DNA of 64,000 bases from UBA2029 sp037447125. GTDB taxonomy: Bacteria; Chloroflexota; Anaerolineae; Aggregatilineales; Aggregatilineaceae. The position numbers and the translations under genes were made by a program. How positions within the stretch are numbered: position 1 is the stretch's first letter; each line of letters opens with the position of its first letter. Shown one piece after another: positions 47,329 to 56,698 of the stretch. Under the pieces are notes generated by a model. That model had not been told where the DNA came from. It searched no databases and worked only from the letters and a program-made list of their open reading frames with translations. The DNA lies in NCBI GenBank assembly GCA_037447125.1, contig JBBIHG010000003.1, forward strand, positions 1 through 64,000. The letters run 5' to 3'.

Positions 47329-48642
47329 ATGGCTGACCATTCTATCTCCCTGATTGACCTGACTCCCTTCACGGCAGACCACTGCCTGAAGTGCAACATC
47401 TGCGCGTCAGCCTGCCCCGTCGCGCCGGTGACGCCGCTCTTCCCTGGCCCAAAGACGGTCGGCCCGCAGGCGCAGCGCCTGCGGCTGCCGGGCGAGCCGT
47501 CGCCGGATCATTCTGTTGACTACTGCTCCGGCTGCGGCATCTGCACGCTGGTCTGCCCGCACGGCGTGAAGGTCATGGAGATTAACACGCAGGCCAAGGC
47601 GGTCATGACCCAGACGCTCGGCATGTCGCCGCGCAACTGGTTCCTCAGCCGCAACGAGCTATGGGGCCGCCTGGGGACGCCGTTCGCGCCGCTGGCTAAC
47701 TTCGGCGTGCGCAATCACTGGCTGCGCCTGATCGTCGAGAAGACGTTCAAGGTGTCGGCGCGCGGGCCGCTGCCCGGCTGGGCCGGCTACACCTTCCGCG
47801 GTTGGTGGAAGCGCGAGTTGAAGCGGCGCCCGCGCCCGCAGCCCGCTTCCGACGCCGGGCGCGTGGTCTACTTCCACGGCTGCTCAACCAATACCTACGA
47901 GCCGCACATCGGCAAGCTGGCCGTGGCCGTGCTGGAGCACATCGGGCTGCACGTGGAAATTCCTCCGCAGACGTGCTGCGGGCTGCCCGCCCAGTCCAAT
48001 GGGGACTTCACAGCGGCGCGGCGCTACGCGCGCACCAACATCGAGGCGCTGGTCGAGTACGCGCGGCGGGGCATCCCCATCGTCGGCACGTCGGCGAGCT
48101 GCATCACGGCCATCAAGGGCGACTATCACCACGTGCTGGGCCTGGACGACGAGGACGCGCTGCTGGTCGCAGCCAACACCTACGACTTCATGGAATTCCT
48201 GGCCAAACTGTGCCATGAAGGTCGTTTGCCGCTCGATTTTCGGCCCATTGAGGCGGAGCTGCCCTACCACGCGCCATGCCAGCTCAAAGCGCACGGCATG
48301 GGCCGCCCGGCGCTGGACGTGCTCGACCTGATTCCGGGGCTGCGCTGTTGGGAGATTGACGCCGACTGCTGCGGCATCGCCGGGACGTATGGCTACAAGG
48401 CGGAGAAGCGCGAGATCGCCGAGGCGGTGGGCCGGCCCATCGCCGAGCAGGTGAGGGCGGCGGGGGCCACGCTGGTTGTCTGCGACACAGAGACGTGCCG
48501 CTGGCAGATCACCTCGCTGGCGGGGGCCAAGACGGTGCACCCGGTCGAGTTGGTGGCGCTGGCTTACGGCCTGACGGTGGATCGCTACACGCCGCCGCTG
48601 CGGGCGGGCGAGTTGGCTCGCGCTGCGGTAGGCGGACTGTAA
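47329..48642 (+). CDS. glpC: anaerobic glycerol-3-phosphate dehydrogenase subunit C
   Basis: A 437-residue iron-sulfur protein that passes electrons to menaquinone. Two [4Fe-4S] sites are CLKCNICASACP (19-30) and CSGCGICTLVCP (near 66-77). Two CCG domains, with CCGLPAQSNGD and CCGIAGTYG, follow. The Met at 47329 is the natural start; the frame is open to 47203, but that stretch is not conserved. Third gene of glpABC. Confidence 0.94.
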   Translation: MADHSISLIDLTPFTADHCLKCNICASACPVAPVTPLFPGPKTVGPQAQRLRLPGEPSPDHSVDYCSGCGICTLVCPHGVKVMEINTQAKAVMTQTLGMSPRNWFLSRNELWGRLGTPFAPLANFGVRNHWLRLIVEKTFKVSARGPLPGWAGYTFRGWWKRELKRRPRPQPASDAGRVVYFHGCSTNTYEPHIGKLAVAVLEHIGLHVEIPPQTCCGLPAQSNGDFTAARRYARTNIEALVEYARRGIPIVGTSASCITAIKGDYHHVLGLDDEDALLVAANTYDFMEFLAKLCHEGRLPLDFRPIEAELPYHAPCQLKAHGMGRPALDVLDLIPGLRCWEIDADCCGIAGTYGYKAEKREIAEAVGRPIAEQVRAAGATLVVCDTETCRWQITSLAGAKTVHPVELVALAYGLTVDRYTPPLRAGELARAAVGGL

Positions 48643-48658
48643 CCACATCGGTGGTTCT

Positions 48659-48688
48659 GTAGGGGCGGGTTTCGAAACCCGCCCCTAC
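48659..48688. repeat. perfect 30-bp palindrome, copy 2
   Basis: Identical to 16599-16628 over all 30 bases. It lies 17 bases after the glpC stop, where it could also act as a terminator. Confidence 0.9.
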
Positions 48689-48705
48689 CTACGTTCCAGG
48701 AACTA

Positions 48706-48882
48706 TCAGCCCTCGCCCGCGTCACCATTCGGCCCAGCCAATTCGCGGTGCAGCACCCACTTGACCGACCAGTAGCCGTCAAAATAGTCCGGGCAGGCTG
48801 TGCTGCTCACTTCGTCGAAGCAGCGCAAGGGGCGCTCGCCCAGGGCGGCGCGCAGGGCGTCGGGAGTCAGGCGGTCGGGCAT
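48706..48882 (-). pseudogene. short remnant resembling the start of biotin ligase BirA
   Basis: A 58-codon frame. Its first part, LTPDALRAALGERPLRCFDEVSST, shown here as LTPDALRAAL and LRCFDEVSST, resembles the beginning of the BirA catalytic domain (FDEV-ST). After residue 28 the similarity stops and an unrelated Trp-rich stretch (FDGYWSVKWVLHREL) leads to a stop codon. AGGGGG precedes the ATG. It may be a decayed gene or a small real protein. Confidence 0.35.
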
Positions 48883-49117
48883 GGGAACCCCCTAAGGGAG
48901 CAAACCAGCGATGAGCGATTCAGTACAAACGCCGAAGCGTGGGTCTGCCTGAAACCGGATGATCCGCCTCAGTATAATACCCGCAAAGCGTCCGTTACCG
49001 CGCAGCCCACGCAATATAGACGGATTGCTGCCCATTTAGTTGTGCGCGCGGCCTCCACGCCGTACAATGCGGTCTACAAGTCCAGGCGATCCGGCCTGCT
49101 CCTGGAGAAAACCGCTG

Positions 49118-49630
49118 ATGACCGATCCGTTTCTGTGGACGCCCTGGCGAATGCCCTATCTGCGCGGCGAAGATCGCGCCCACTACGAGGGCTGCGTGTT
49201 TTGCATCAAGGGAGCGGGGGGCCAGGCAGAGGCCGAGGCCGACGCGCGCGAGTACGTGATCGCCCGCTCAACTCACGTCTTCGTGGCGCTGAACATGTAC
49301 CCATATAACAACGGACACCTGCTGATCATCCCCTACGCGCACGTGCCGTCGCTGGAGAATTTGCCGGCGGAGGTGCTGACCGACCTGATGCTGACCACGA
49401 ACAAGGCGCTGGCCGCGCTGCGCGCCGTCTACAACCCGCACGCTTTCAACATTGGGGCCAACATCGGGGCGAGCGCCGGGGCGGGCATCCCCGACCATTT
49501 CCATGTGCACATCGTGCCGCGCTGGGAGGCGGACACGAACACCATGACCGTCATCAGCGGGACGCGCGTCATCCCGGAGCTGCTCAGCGACACCTACGCC
49601 AGGCTGCGCGCCGCCTGGCCGGGCGACTGA
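49118..49630 (+). CDS. HIT-family nucleotide hydrolase/phosphorylase
   Basis: A 170-residue histidine-triad protein. The catalytic HFHVHIVPRW lies near residues 128-137. GCVFCIKG near 24-31 gives the Cys pair used for zinc in the Ap4A-phosphorylase/GalT-like branch. Substrates are probably dinucleoside polyphosphates or AMP conjugates. The start at 49118 follows GGAG; the upstream frame extension is not conserved. A TATAAT lies at 48973-48978. Confidence 0.92.
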   Translation: MTDPFLWTPWRMPYLRGEDRAHYEGCVFCIKGAGGQAEAEADAREYVIARSTHVFVALNMYPYNNGHLLIIPYAHVPSLENLPAEVLTDLMLTTNKALAALRAVYNPHAFNIGANIGASAGAGIPDHFHVHIVPRWEADTNTMTVISGTRVIPELLSDTYARLRAAWPGD

Positions 49631-49700
49631 GCGCGCTGCAATCGCCAGCTACTTTTCCTGGATCAACGCTCAATACTTGATGATGAAAGGATAGGATTTC

Positions 49701-50918
49701 ATGCCCGCGAACGATAAATCTCCCCGTGATGCCGTCATTCTCGGCGGCGCGCGGCTACCCCAGGGGAAGCTGCTGGGCGCGCTGACGCCGTTCACCGCCG
49801 TGCAGCTTGGCCAGATGGCTGCGCGCGCGGCCCTTGAGCGCAGTGGCGCGGACCCGGTAGACATTGACGAGGTGATCCTCGGCCAGGTCGTGCCAGCGGG
49901 ATCGGGTCAGGCCGTCCCGCGCCAGGTGTCCCTCGGCGTGGGCGTTCCCCCACATGTCGGCGGCCTGCTGATCAACAAGATTTGCGGCAGCAGCCTGAAA
50001 GCGGTCATGCTGGCGGCGGGCCTGATCCGCGCCGGCGACGGCGACCTCTACCTGACCGGCGGCGTCGAGAGCATGACCAACGCGCCGTTCATGGACCTCA
50101 AGGGGCGCGTCGGGCACAAGTACGGGCATTTCGAGATGGTGGACGCGGTGATGTGGGATGGGCTGTGGGATCACATCGCCGGCTGGATCATGGGCGAGGC
50201 GGCGGAGTTCATCGCCCAGGAGTTCGAGATCACCCGCCAGCAGTTGGACGAGTTCGCCGTGCGCAGCCACCAACTGGCCCACGAGGCGACTGAAGCCGGG
50301 CGCTTCGCCCAGGAGATCGTGCCAGTCGAGCTGCCAGGGCGTAAGGGCCAGGTGACCCTCTTCGACCGCGACGAGTCGATCCGCCCGGACACGACGCTCG
50401 AGGCGCTGGCCAGGTTGCGCCCGGCCTTCCGCGACGATGGGATCGTCACAGCGGGCAACTCCCCCGGCCTCAACGATGGGGCAGCGGCGCTGGTCGTCGC
50501 CAGCCGCGAGTACGCCGAAGCGCACGGCCACCAGCCGCTGGCGCGCATCGCCGGCTACGGGCAGGCGGCAGTCGAGCCGAAATGGCTCTTCGCCGCGCCG
50601 ATCAAGGCCATGCCGCGCGCGCTGGCGCGGGCGGGCTGGACGATGGCCGATGTAGACCTGGTCGAGCTGAACGAGGCGTTCGCGGCACAGGTGCTGGCCG
50701 ACCTGAAGGGGCTGGCGCGCGACGGGCACGCGATCCCGCTGGAGAAGCTGAACGTCAACGGCGGGGCGATTGCCATCGGCCACCCGATCGGGGCGTCGGG
50801 GGCGCGGGTGCTGGTCACGCTGATGCACGCCCTGCAGCAGCGCGGGCTGAAGCGCGGGCTGGCCGGTCTGTGCCTGGGCGGCGGAGAGGCAGTGGCGATG
50901 GCGGTGGAGTTGGAGTGA
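49701..50918 (+). CDS. acetyl-CoA C-acetyltransferase (thiolase)
   Basis: A 405-residue thiolase. The nucleophilic Cys is in NKICGSSLKA (near residue 95). The C-terminal His is in NGGAIAIGHPIGASGAR, and the second Cys in GLCLGGGEAVAM. It condenses or cleaves acyl-CoA, in fatty-acid degradation or acetoacetyl-CoA formation. Start supported by AAGGATAGG. There are no other beta-oxidation genes nearby. Confidence 0.95.
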   Translation: MPANDKSPRDAVILGGARLPQGKLLGALTPFTAVQLGQMAARAALERSGADPVDIDEVILGQVVPAGSGQAVPRQVSLGVGVPPHVGGLLINKICGSSLKAVMLAAGLIRAGDGDLYLTGGVESMTNAPFMDLKGRVGHKYGHFEMVDAVMWDGLWDHIAGWIMGEAAEFIAQEFEITRQQLDEFAVRSHQLAHEATEAGRFAQEIVPVELPGRKGQVTLFDRDESIRPDTTLEALARLRPAFRDDGIVTAGNSPGLNDGAAALVVASREYAEAHGHQPLARIAGYGQAAVEPKWLFAAPIKAMPRALARAGWTMADVDLVELNEAFAAQVLADLKGLARDGHAIPLEKLNVNGGAIAIGHPIGASGARVLVTLMHALQQRGLKRGLAGLCLGGGEAVAMAVELE

Positions 50919-51115
50919 GCGCGCTGGTGCCACACCCGCGCCGGACCTGGCCGGGGTGCGGTCGCGGGGCGTGCTGGCGCCCGTTGGACGCTTGCAAGAC
51001 CTATCAGGCAGTAGGAGCGTCGCTCTGCCGCGCCCAGGTGAGAATTATACTGCAAACCGGCCTGGCGAACCGCCGCCGCCAGGCCGGGTGTATCTGGATT
51101 TTCGGGAGAAAGCCT

Positions 51116-51196
51116 CACCGCAGAGGCACAGAGATCGCGGAGAAAAGCGGACAATCTCTACGGTACTTCTCTGTGTCCTCGGCGTCTCTGCGGTTC
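51116..51196. repeat. CGCAGAG hairpin repeat, copy 2
   Basis: ACCGCAGAGGCACAGAGAT pairs with TCGGCGTCTCTGCGGT across about 80 bases. It lies between the convergent thiolase and rsmH genes and may also end both transcripts. Confidence 0.8.
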
Positions 51197-52193
51197 AGCG
51201 TTTCTCGCCCCCCAATGCAGATGCCCCTTCGAGCCGCTCCACGGCGCGCAAGCGGGCGCTGCGGCTGCGCGGGTTGGCAGCGATCTCCTCAGCGGAGGGC
51301 CGCTCGGGCTTGCGCGTGACCAGGCGGATGCGCGCCACATGCCCACAGGTGCAGACCGGCTGGCGCGGCGGACACAGGCAGCCGGCTGCCTCGGTCTTGA
51401 ACGTTTGCTTGACGATGCGATCTTCCAGGCTGTGGAAGCTGATCACCGCCAGCCGTCCACCGGGGCGCAGCAGATCAAGGGCGACCGGCAGGGCGCGCTC
51501 GACCGCGCCCAGTTCGTCATTGACGGCGATGCGCAACGCCTGAAAGGTGCGCGTCGCCGGGTGTATCTTCTCGCGCGGGCCGCGCTGGGCGCCAGCCACG
51601 ACCTCGGCAAGCTGGCGGGTGGTGCTCAGCGGGCGCGCGGCGACAATCGCGCGGGCGATGCGCCGGGCGTTGCGCTCCTCCCCATAGCGGAACAGGACCT
51701 CGGCCAGCGCCTCGGCGTCCCACGTGTTGACGAGGTCGGCGGCGGTCGGCCCGCCCGCTGACGGGTCGAAGCGCATGTCGAGCGGCCCCGCGCTCATGAA
51801 GGCGAAGCCGCGCGCCGGGTCGTCCACCTGCATCGAAGACAGGCCGAGGTCGAGCAAAATCCCGTCCACGCCCTGTCCCCCATCGCCCACCGTCTCCAGC
51901 CAGGCCGGGACCAGCGTCCCCATCTGCTCGTAGCTGGCGTGGCGCAGCGCCACCCGTCCCTCGAACGGGGCCAGCCGGGCGCGCGCCAGGGCCAGGGCCG
52001 CCGGGTCGCGATCCAGCCCCAACAGGCGAGCATCCGGCGCAGCAGCCAGGATCGCCGCCGCGTGCCCGCCCGCGCCGACGGTGCCATCCACGAAGCGCCC
52101 TGCCAGGCGCTCACTGACGCGCAGCGCGGCGAGCACGGCCTCCACCAGCACGGGAATGTGGGGAGCGTCAGGGTGGGTCATGGTGACTGTCAT
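51195..52193 (-). CDS. rsmH: 16S rRNA (cytosine-1402-N4)-methyltransferase RsmH
   Basis: A 332-residue SAM methyltransferase that modifies C1402 in the ribosomal P site. HIPVLVEAVLAAL near the start, DGTVGAGGHA (SAM motif I), DGILLDLGLSSMQVDDPARGF and FHSLEDRIVK are diagnostic. It usually heads the mra/dcw division cluster; here it is alone. I chose the Met at 52193; one at 52181 is possible. The frame extends to 52346 across a palindrome, which is not coding. Confidence 0.95.
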   Translation of the reverse strand: MTVTMTHPDAPHIPVLVEAVLAALRVSERLAGRFVDGTVGAGGHAAAILAAAPDARLLGLDRDPAALALARARLAPFEGRVALRHASYEQMGTLVPAWLETVGDGGQGVDGILLDLGLSSMQVDDPARGFAFMSAGPLDMRFDPSAGGPTAADLVNTWDAEALAEVLFRYGEERNARRIARAIVAARPLSTTRQLAEVVAGAQRGPREKIHPATRTFQALRIAVNDELGAVERALPVALDLLRPGGRLAVISFHSLEDRIVKQTFKTEAAGCLCPPRQPVCTCGHVARIRLVTRKPERPSAEEIAANPRSRSARLRAVERLEGASALGGEKR

Positions 52194-52258
52194 AGCCGCC
52201 AGGGACGACGGATCACAGTGTAGACGACCTGGCGGGCGGCGGCAAGAGTGTAAACAGA

Positions 52259-52290
52259 GACTTCCGAAGTTTTTGAAAACTTCGGAAGTC
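52259..52290. repeat. 32-bp inverted repeat
   Basis: The arm GACTTCCGAAGTTTT is separated by TG from its exact reverse complement. It lies upstream of rsmH and downstream of nothing obvious, so a dispersed repeat is likelier than a terminator. Confidence 0.75.
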
Positions 52291-52374
52291 TTGTTCTGCG
52301 CGGCGGCCCTCCCCGGCAAGACTTTCAGGGACGGGCAGCAGCGCAAAAGCCATGATGATGACGTCTGATTGACC

Positions 52375-52465
52375 TCACCCCCTGGCCTCGCTGCGCTCGG
52401 CCTTTCCCCCTCTCCGTTGCGAAGAGGGGGAAGCGAGGCGCGTTAGCGCCAAGCGGGGGTGGGGC
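52375..52465. repeat. G/C-rich inverted repeat
   Basis: CCTCACCCCC at the left and GGGGGTGGGG at the right flank CCCCCTCTCC / AGAGGGGGA stems. Same family as the element near 16506-16598. Confidence 0.6.
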
Positions 52466-52507
52466 AAATCAGGGCGTATCGCCTACGCCCCTGTCCCTCT
52501 TGCCCGC

Positions 52508-53950
52508 CTAGCGTGGCACGTCCCAGAGGATTACAGCCGCGTCGTCCGACGCAGAAGCGATCAGCGTCCCATCCGGGCTGAAGGCGACGCCATTCACCCA
52601 GTCCGTGTGGCCGGAGAGCATCGCCAGCCCGGCAAAGGAGCCATCACCGTCCGCCTGCCAGACGCGCACCGTCGAATCGTCGCTGCCGGAAGCGATCAGC
52701 GTCCCATCCGGGCTGAAGGCCACCGCATTGACGTAGTCTGTATGGCCGGACAGCTCAGCGACGGCTTCGCCCGAAGCAGCTTTCCACACGCGCACGAGGC
52801 TGTCGTCGCTGCCGGTGACAAGCAGCGCACCGTCCGGGCTAAACGCCACTGAACTCACCCAGTCCGGGTGCTCGATGTTGAGCAGTTCTCCCCCCGTCGC
52901 CGCATCCCACACGCGCGCGCTGTAGTCATCGCTGGCCGTGGCCAGCCGGGTTCCATCCGGGCTGAAGGCCACCCCTCTCACCGTGGACGTATGTCCCTCA
53001 AGCGTGGCGAGTGGATCGCCTGTGGCCGCATCCCACACTTTGACCAGCATATCACTGCTGCTGGAAGCAAGGCGCGTGCCATCCGGGCTGAAGACTACGC
53101 TGTAGACATAACCGTCGTGCGCTTCGACGGCCAGCAACTCGATGCCAGCAGCCGCGTCCCACACGCGCACCACGCCGTCATCGCAAGCCGAGGCCAACAC
53201 CGTCCCGTCGGGGTGATAGGCGACGCTGTTGACGTAGTCGGGGTGTTGCATGGCAAGCAACTCCGCGCCGCTGGCAACATCCCACACGCGCACGGTCCCG
53301 TCATCACTGGTGGAGGCCACCTGCGCCCCATCCGGACTGAAAGCCACTGCATTGACCCAACTCTCGTGGCCACGCAGGGCCGCGCGCCAGGGAGATGTGT
53401 ACTGGACGGTTGCGGCGACGCCCAGGATATTCGCTTCGAACTGCGCCATCTCCCCGGCAGAGGCGACGGCCACCACCGCCACCGTGTTGCCGTCGCCAAC
53501 GTCTACAGCGATCACCAGGACATCACCCACTTCCAGGCTGAGCGAAGCGCGCGCTGCGGGCCGGTCCCCGACGATGACGCTCTCCGGCACGGGCATTGCG
53601 TCAATGTCGCCGGAGCCGATCGACTCAGCTACGGCCGTCACAACGCCCTCCGGACTCGTGTCTGGCAATTCGTAGACCATCATGCCGATAGTCGCCGGCT
53701 CCATGACCAGCACACCAACCACCCCTGGCGGCACCGTATCTTCCTCCAGGGCCGCCTCGTCGTTGGTGAGGACAACCATGCCCTGATCCTCGACCACGAC
53801 CCATCCAGCGGGATAGGAGAAGGTCAGATGACCGCTGGGCGAGGCGTACTGTTTGTTGCGCGGCAACTGGGCGTGTGCTACCAGCGGCGCAAGGGCCAGG
53901 ATCAGGATGACCAGAAGTGCGCCGCCATGCGCTAAGCGAATCCGATGCAT
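52508..53950 (-). CDS. secreted seven-bladed WD40 beta-propeller protein
   Basis: A 480-residue protein. The signal peptide (MHRIRLAHGGALLVILILAL) is followed by an N-terminal domain of about 180 residues with no recognised family. Seven WD40 repeats then form a complete propeller (first repeat LRGHESWVNAVAFSPDG, last SGHTDWVNGVAFSPDG). The repeats are near-identical in the SPDGTxxAS part, typical of recent repeat expansion. GAGGAGG six bases before the ATG sets the start. It is probably a protein-binding scaffold outside the membrane. Confidence 0.9.
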   Translation of the reverse strand: MHRIRLAHGGALLVILILALAPLVAHAQLPRNKQYASPSGHLTFSYPAGWVVVEDQGMVVLTNDEAALEEDTVPPGVVGVLVMEPATIGMMVYELPDTSPEGVVTAVAESIGSGDIDAMPVPESVIVGDRPAARASLSLEVGDVLVIAVDVGDGNTVAVVAVASAGEMAQFEANILGVAATVQYTSPWRAALRGHESWVNAVAFSPDGAQVASTSDDGTVRVWDVASGAELLAMQHPDYVNSVAYHPDGTVLASACDDGVVRVWDAAAGIELLAVEAHDGYVYSVVFSPDGTRLASSSSDMLVKVWDAATGDPLATLEGHTSTVRGVAFSPDGTRLATASDDYSARVWDAATGGELLNIEHPDWVSSVAFSPDGALLVTGSDDSLVRVWKAASGEAVAELSGHTDYVNAVAFSPDGTLIASGSDDSTVRVWQADGDGSFAGLAMLSGHTDWVNGVAFSPDGTLIASASDDAAVILWDVPR

Positions 53951-54404
53951 GATCTGCCTCCTCAAGAGCACAGCGTGCGCCCCATGCCCACGCCTGATAC
54001 GCGCGATCCACAGCCCGGACCGGGCGGCGACCGTGTTCTCATTGTACCATGTTTGCCGCCACACCCCGCCGCAGCGACAAGGCAGGGGTGCATTTCACGA
54101 AAGTTCATACCCCCCATCCCTCGTCACCTGCGGTGACGTCTCCCTTCCCCCACAGCGTGGGGAAGGGAAAAAGCAACCAGCCACAGACGCTCTGACTCCT
54201 CCTTTACCTCCTCGTGGGGGAAAGGAGGCTGGGAGGATAGGGGGACCCGGCGCATCGTGAATTAATCTGAAATGCACCCACAAGGCAGGCGAAGCATGGG
54301 GCGAGCATCTGGCAGATCGTGGCTCAGATTGCGTATACTACCCCCTGTGCTGCCGGCTGCTGCGCGCTGTTCGCTGACAGCCTGTCTGTTGTCGAGGGAG
54401 TGAG
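53951..54404. other. divergent intergenic region with G/C-rich repeat
   Basis: A composite inverted repeat fills 54110-54244. The rest should hold promoters for the two divergent secreted-protein genes, but I see no clear hexamers. Confidence 0.5.
54110..54244. repeat. composite G/C-rich inverted repeat
   Basis: Stems such as TCCCTTCCCC / GGGGAAGGGA and CCTCCTTT / AAAGGAGG are nested between CCCCCCATCC and AGGATAGGGGG. Same architecture as 43964-44067 and 56171-56272. Confidence 0.65.
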
Positions 54405-55748
54405 GTGGTCACAAGACTCATGCTGGGGCTGCTCGTCTGTGGGATCGCGCTGGGGGCAGTGCCGCTCAGCGCCCAGGCCCAGGCCGACTACGACCCGACG
54501 ATTCTGCTCTTCACCTGCGACCGGACGGAAGTCACGCTGGACGAGCTGGAATCCGGCGAGGGAGAGGCAACACTGGCCTGGCATATCGCCCATGTTGCCG
54601 ACGGACAGCGCGTCGCCCTGCATACCTACCAGGGCCGGGCCTGGGTGCCCATCGAGACGCCCCAGCCTCTGCCCCCCGTCGGGGAGCTGACTGTCCCGCT
54701 GGCTGCGCCGGGCAACTTCGGGCCGCTCACTTTTCGCGTCAGCGTCGTGGATCGAGCGGATGCCATCCTCGACGAGCGCGCGGTGATCATCCCCTTCGAT
54801 GGGCAATGGCTGGACGCGCTCGAACCGGCCATCGAGTCGTTCACCACGCCCGCGCAAAGCCTGCCCGCCGCCGTGCTGGCTTCCGGCGGGGCGCGCGTGG
54901 AAGTGACCTGGGCGGTGCGCGACCGCCACCCGCTGACGGCCATCACCTTCAGCCAGGTCTTCGCTGACGGGGCGACGCAGAACATCGAGCTGCCGCGCGC
55001 CCACCTCTGGATTCCGTCGCGCGGGACAGGCGTCGTAGCGCCCGTGATACCCCCTACCGGCAGCGAGGCGCGCCTACGCCTGGCGCTCGTCCACGTCATC
55101 AGCGGCGAAGTGCTCGACGAGGCGCTGATCACCCTGCCGGTCATTGGCATGGCCATGCCGCCCACGCCCGCGCCCACCGGCGAGATCACGGCCACGCCGC
55201 CCGATGCGCCCCCCGGCCCCCGCGACCTGGTCATCCTGACCGAGTGTGGCGACGGGCCGCCAGGCCAGCCCGCGCGCACCTGGGCCGATGGGCCGGGCAT
55301 CCCCTCGCCGGACGGGCTGCGCCTGGCCTATAGCGCCAACCCGGTCGGCGCGGCCCAACTGATCGTTGCCAACGCCGACGGCTCCGGGCAGATCGCCGTC
55401 CCCGCGCCAGACGCCAGCCTGCCGCTGGGCCTCCGCCCGCGCTGGTCGCCAGACAGTCAGCGCATCGCCTTTGCCAACCTCACCCTGTCGCCACCGGGCG
55501 GCACGATCTACGTGGTCAAGGCGGACGGCACCGATCTGCGCCGCATCGCCAGCTACGTCGGCACCTTTGATGACCTGAGCTGGTCTGACGACGGGCAGCA
55601 GCTTTTCTATACCAGCGGCGAACTGACTGGCTCCGGCGACAGCTTGCAGATCGTGAAGTACCAGGTCTACGCGATCACGCCGGACGGGCTGGGCAGCCCG
55701 TCAGTCTATGCTGAAGGATGTGGGGTGTACCAGCGGGCCGGGCCGTAG
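54405..55748 (+). CDS. secreted protein with TolB-like propeller repeats
   Basis: A 447-residue exported protein. The start is GTG at 54405 (an ATG five codons on is possible), followed by a signal peptide ending near SAQAQA. Residues about 30-260 show Ig-like strands without a recognised family. A Pro/Thr-rich linker near 265-285 follows. The C-terminal part has TolB/WD40-like blades (GIPSPDGLRLAYS, PRWSPDSQRIAFAN, DLSWSDDGQQLFYT). Only three blades are visible, too few for a closed propeller. Role unknown; probably cell-surface. Confidence 0.8.
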   Translation: MVTRLMLGLLVCGIALGAVPLSAQAQADYDPTILLFTCDRTEVTLDELESGEGEATLAWHIAHVADGQRVALHTYQGRAWVPIETPQPLPPVGELTVPLAAPGNFGPLTFRVSVVDRADAILDERAVIIPFDGQWLDALEPAIESFTTPAQSLPAAVLASGGARVEVTWAVRDRHPLTAITFSQVFADGATQNIELPRAHLWIPSRGTGVVAPVIPPTGSEARLRLALVHVISGEVLDEALITLPVIGMAMPPTPAPTGEITATPPDAPPGPRDLVILTECGDGPPGQPARTWADGPGIPSPDGLRLAYSANPVGAAQLIVANADGSGQIAVPAPDASLPLGLRPRWSPDSQRIAFANLTLSPPGGTIYVVKADGTDLRRIASYVGTFDDLSWSDDGQQLFYTSGELTGSGDSLQIVKYQVYAITPDGLGSPSVYAEGCGVYQRAGP

Positions 55749-55789
55749 GGCGAACAGCAGATCGCCATCAACGAACACCGGGGTGCTCA

Positions 55790-55822
55790 ACAAAAACAGG
55801 TCACACCTGTGACCCGTTTCTG
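55790..55822. terminator. terminator between convergent genes
   Basis: GGTCACA (55799-55805) pairs with TGTGACC (55808-55814). On the minus strand it is followed by TGTTTTTGTT, a good T-tract ending the rpmJ transcript. It could also serve the plus-strand gene. Confidence 0.65.
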
Positions 55823-55852
55823 CTGGTTGGATGGCAACCGATGCCGACCGCG

Positions 55853-55969
55853 CTAGCCCTGGCGCTGCTTGTGCTTCGGGTTGGCCGAGCACATGACATA
55901 CAGGCGGCCCTGGCGGCGCACGAAATAGCACTTGTCGCACATCTTGCGCACCGAAGAACGTACCTTCAT
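55853..55969 (-). CDS. rpmJ: 50S ribosomal protein L36
   Basis: The complete 38-residue L36, MKVRSSVRKMCDKCYFVRRQ onward, ending NPKHKQRQG. The zinc ligands are Cys11, Cys14, Cys27 and His33 (zinc-binding type). GGAGG seven bases before the ATG sets the start; the frame is open upstream but only the last 38 residues are conserved. It is away from the usual infA-rpmJ-rpsM cluster, at least within this window. Confidence 0.95.
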   Translation of the reverse strand: MKVRSSVRKMCDKCYFVRRQGRLYVMCSANPKHKQRQG

Positions 55970-56170
55970 GACAACACCTCCCCTTGCCGGGCTTGCCGCC
56001 ACTACCCCGCAACAACGGCGCGCACCGGTTGGGGATAGGCGAATGGGCGTCTGGTTGAACGCTCCGGCGCCGCCCTCCCAGGGCAGCGCGCCCTCATTAT
56101 AAACCATTCCGCGCCAAAATCCAGACCGATTCGGCGGAGGGAGTTCACGAACAAGTTGTTGGCGAGCTTA

Positions 56171-56272
56171 TCCCCCCATCCCCGGCCCTTCCCCCACCAG
56201 GGGGGAAGGGAGAAAAGCGGCGGGCATGCTCCCCTTCCCTCCGCGCGGGGGAAGGGGCTGGGGGATGGGGGG
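56171..56272. repeat. G/C-rich inverted repeat
   Basis: CCCCCCATCCCC at the left is mirrored by GGGGATGGGGGG at the right, with two internal CCTTCCC / GGGAAGG stems. It abuts the 54-bp repeat. Confidence 0.7.
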
Positions 56273-56326
56273 CAAGCCGAGCGTAGCGAGGCTGGGGGTG
56301 AGGCTAAGCCAGAGCGCGGCAGCGCA
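56273..56326. repeat. dispersed 54-bp repeat, copy 2
   Basis: Identical to bases 25-78 and in the same orientation. Confidence 0.8.
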
Positions 56327-56408
56327 GGTCCCGACCTGACAAGTCGTTCGCGAGCCCCGGAGGAGGAGGCGGAGGTGGCTTGCGGACTTGTGAAGTGAGA
56401 CCCTCTGA

Positions 56409-56489
56409 ATCGCAAAGACGCAGAGAACGCGGAGGAGGACTATAAGGCAGACTCTCGCTCTTCACTGCGCCCTCTGCGCCTCTGCGGTG
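56409..56489. repeat. CGCAGAG hairpin repeat, copy 3
   Basis: TCGCAAAGACGCAGAGAACG pairs imperfectly with GCCCTCTGCGCCTCTGCGGT across about 80 bases. Confidence 0.75.
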
Positions 56490-56698
56490 ACACTTTGCCT
56501 CAACACCGGACGCACATGTGGCCAAAGCGAGCGTAGTGGATACACAGGGTTGCCGGCGGTGATGCGCCGCGCGCCGCTAATTCGCCGCGCTGCCCAACGC
56601 GCGGTAGACTTGGTCGCAGCGCAAACCGCTCCGCAAGGGTGAGCGAACGCGGGCGTTGAAGCTTCGCGTTCGCTCTGAGACACTGGTTGACCAAACAC

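Larger units (their letters stand above)
52194..52507. other. intergenic region with palindrome and G/C repeat
   Basis: Contains the 32-bp palindrome at 52259-52290 and a G/C-rich inverted repeat at 52375-52465. No gene is seen. Confidence 0.6.
55970..56698. other. 729-base repeat-filled intergenic region
   Basis: It contains a G/C-rich inverted repeat (56171-56272), the second copy of the 54-bp repeat (56273-56326) and a CGCAGAG hairpin (56409-56489). I see no gene. Confidence 0.6.

Noticed and set aside
48748..49308. 186-codon plus frame before the HIT gene
   Set aside because: Crosses into the HIT gene out of frame; no ribosome site and no conserved sequence.
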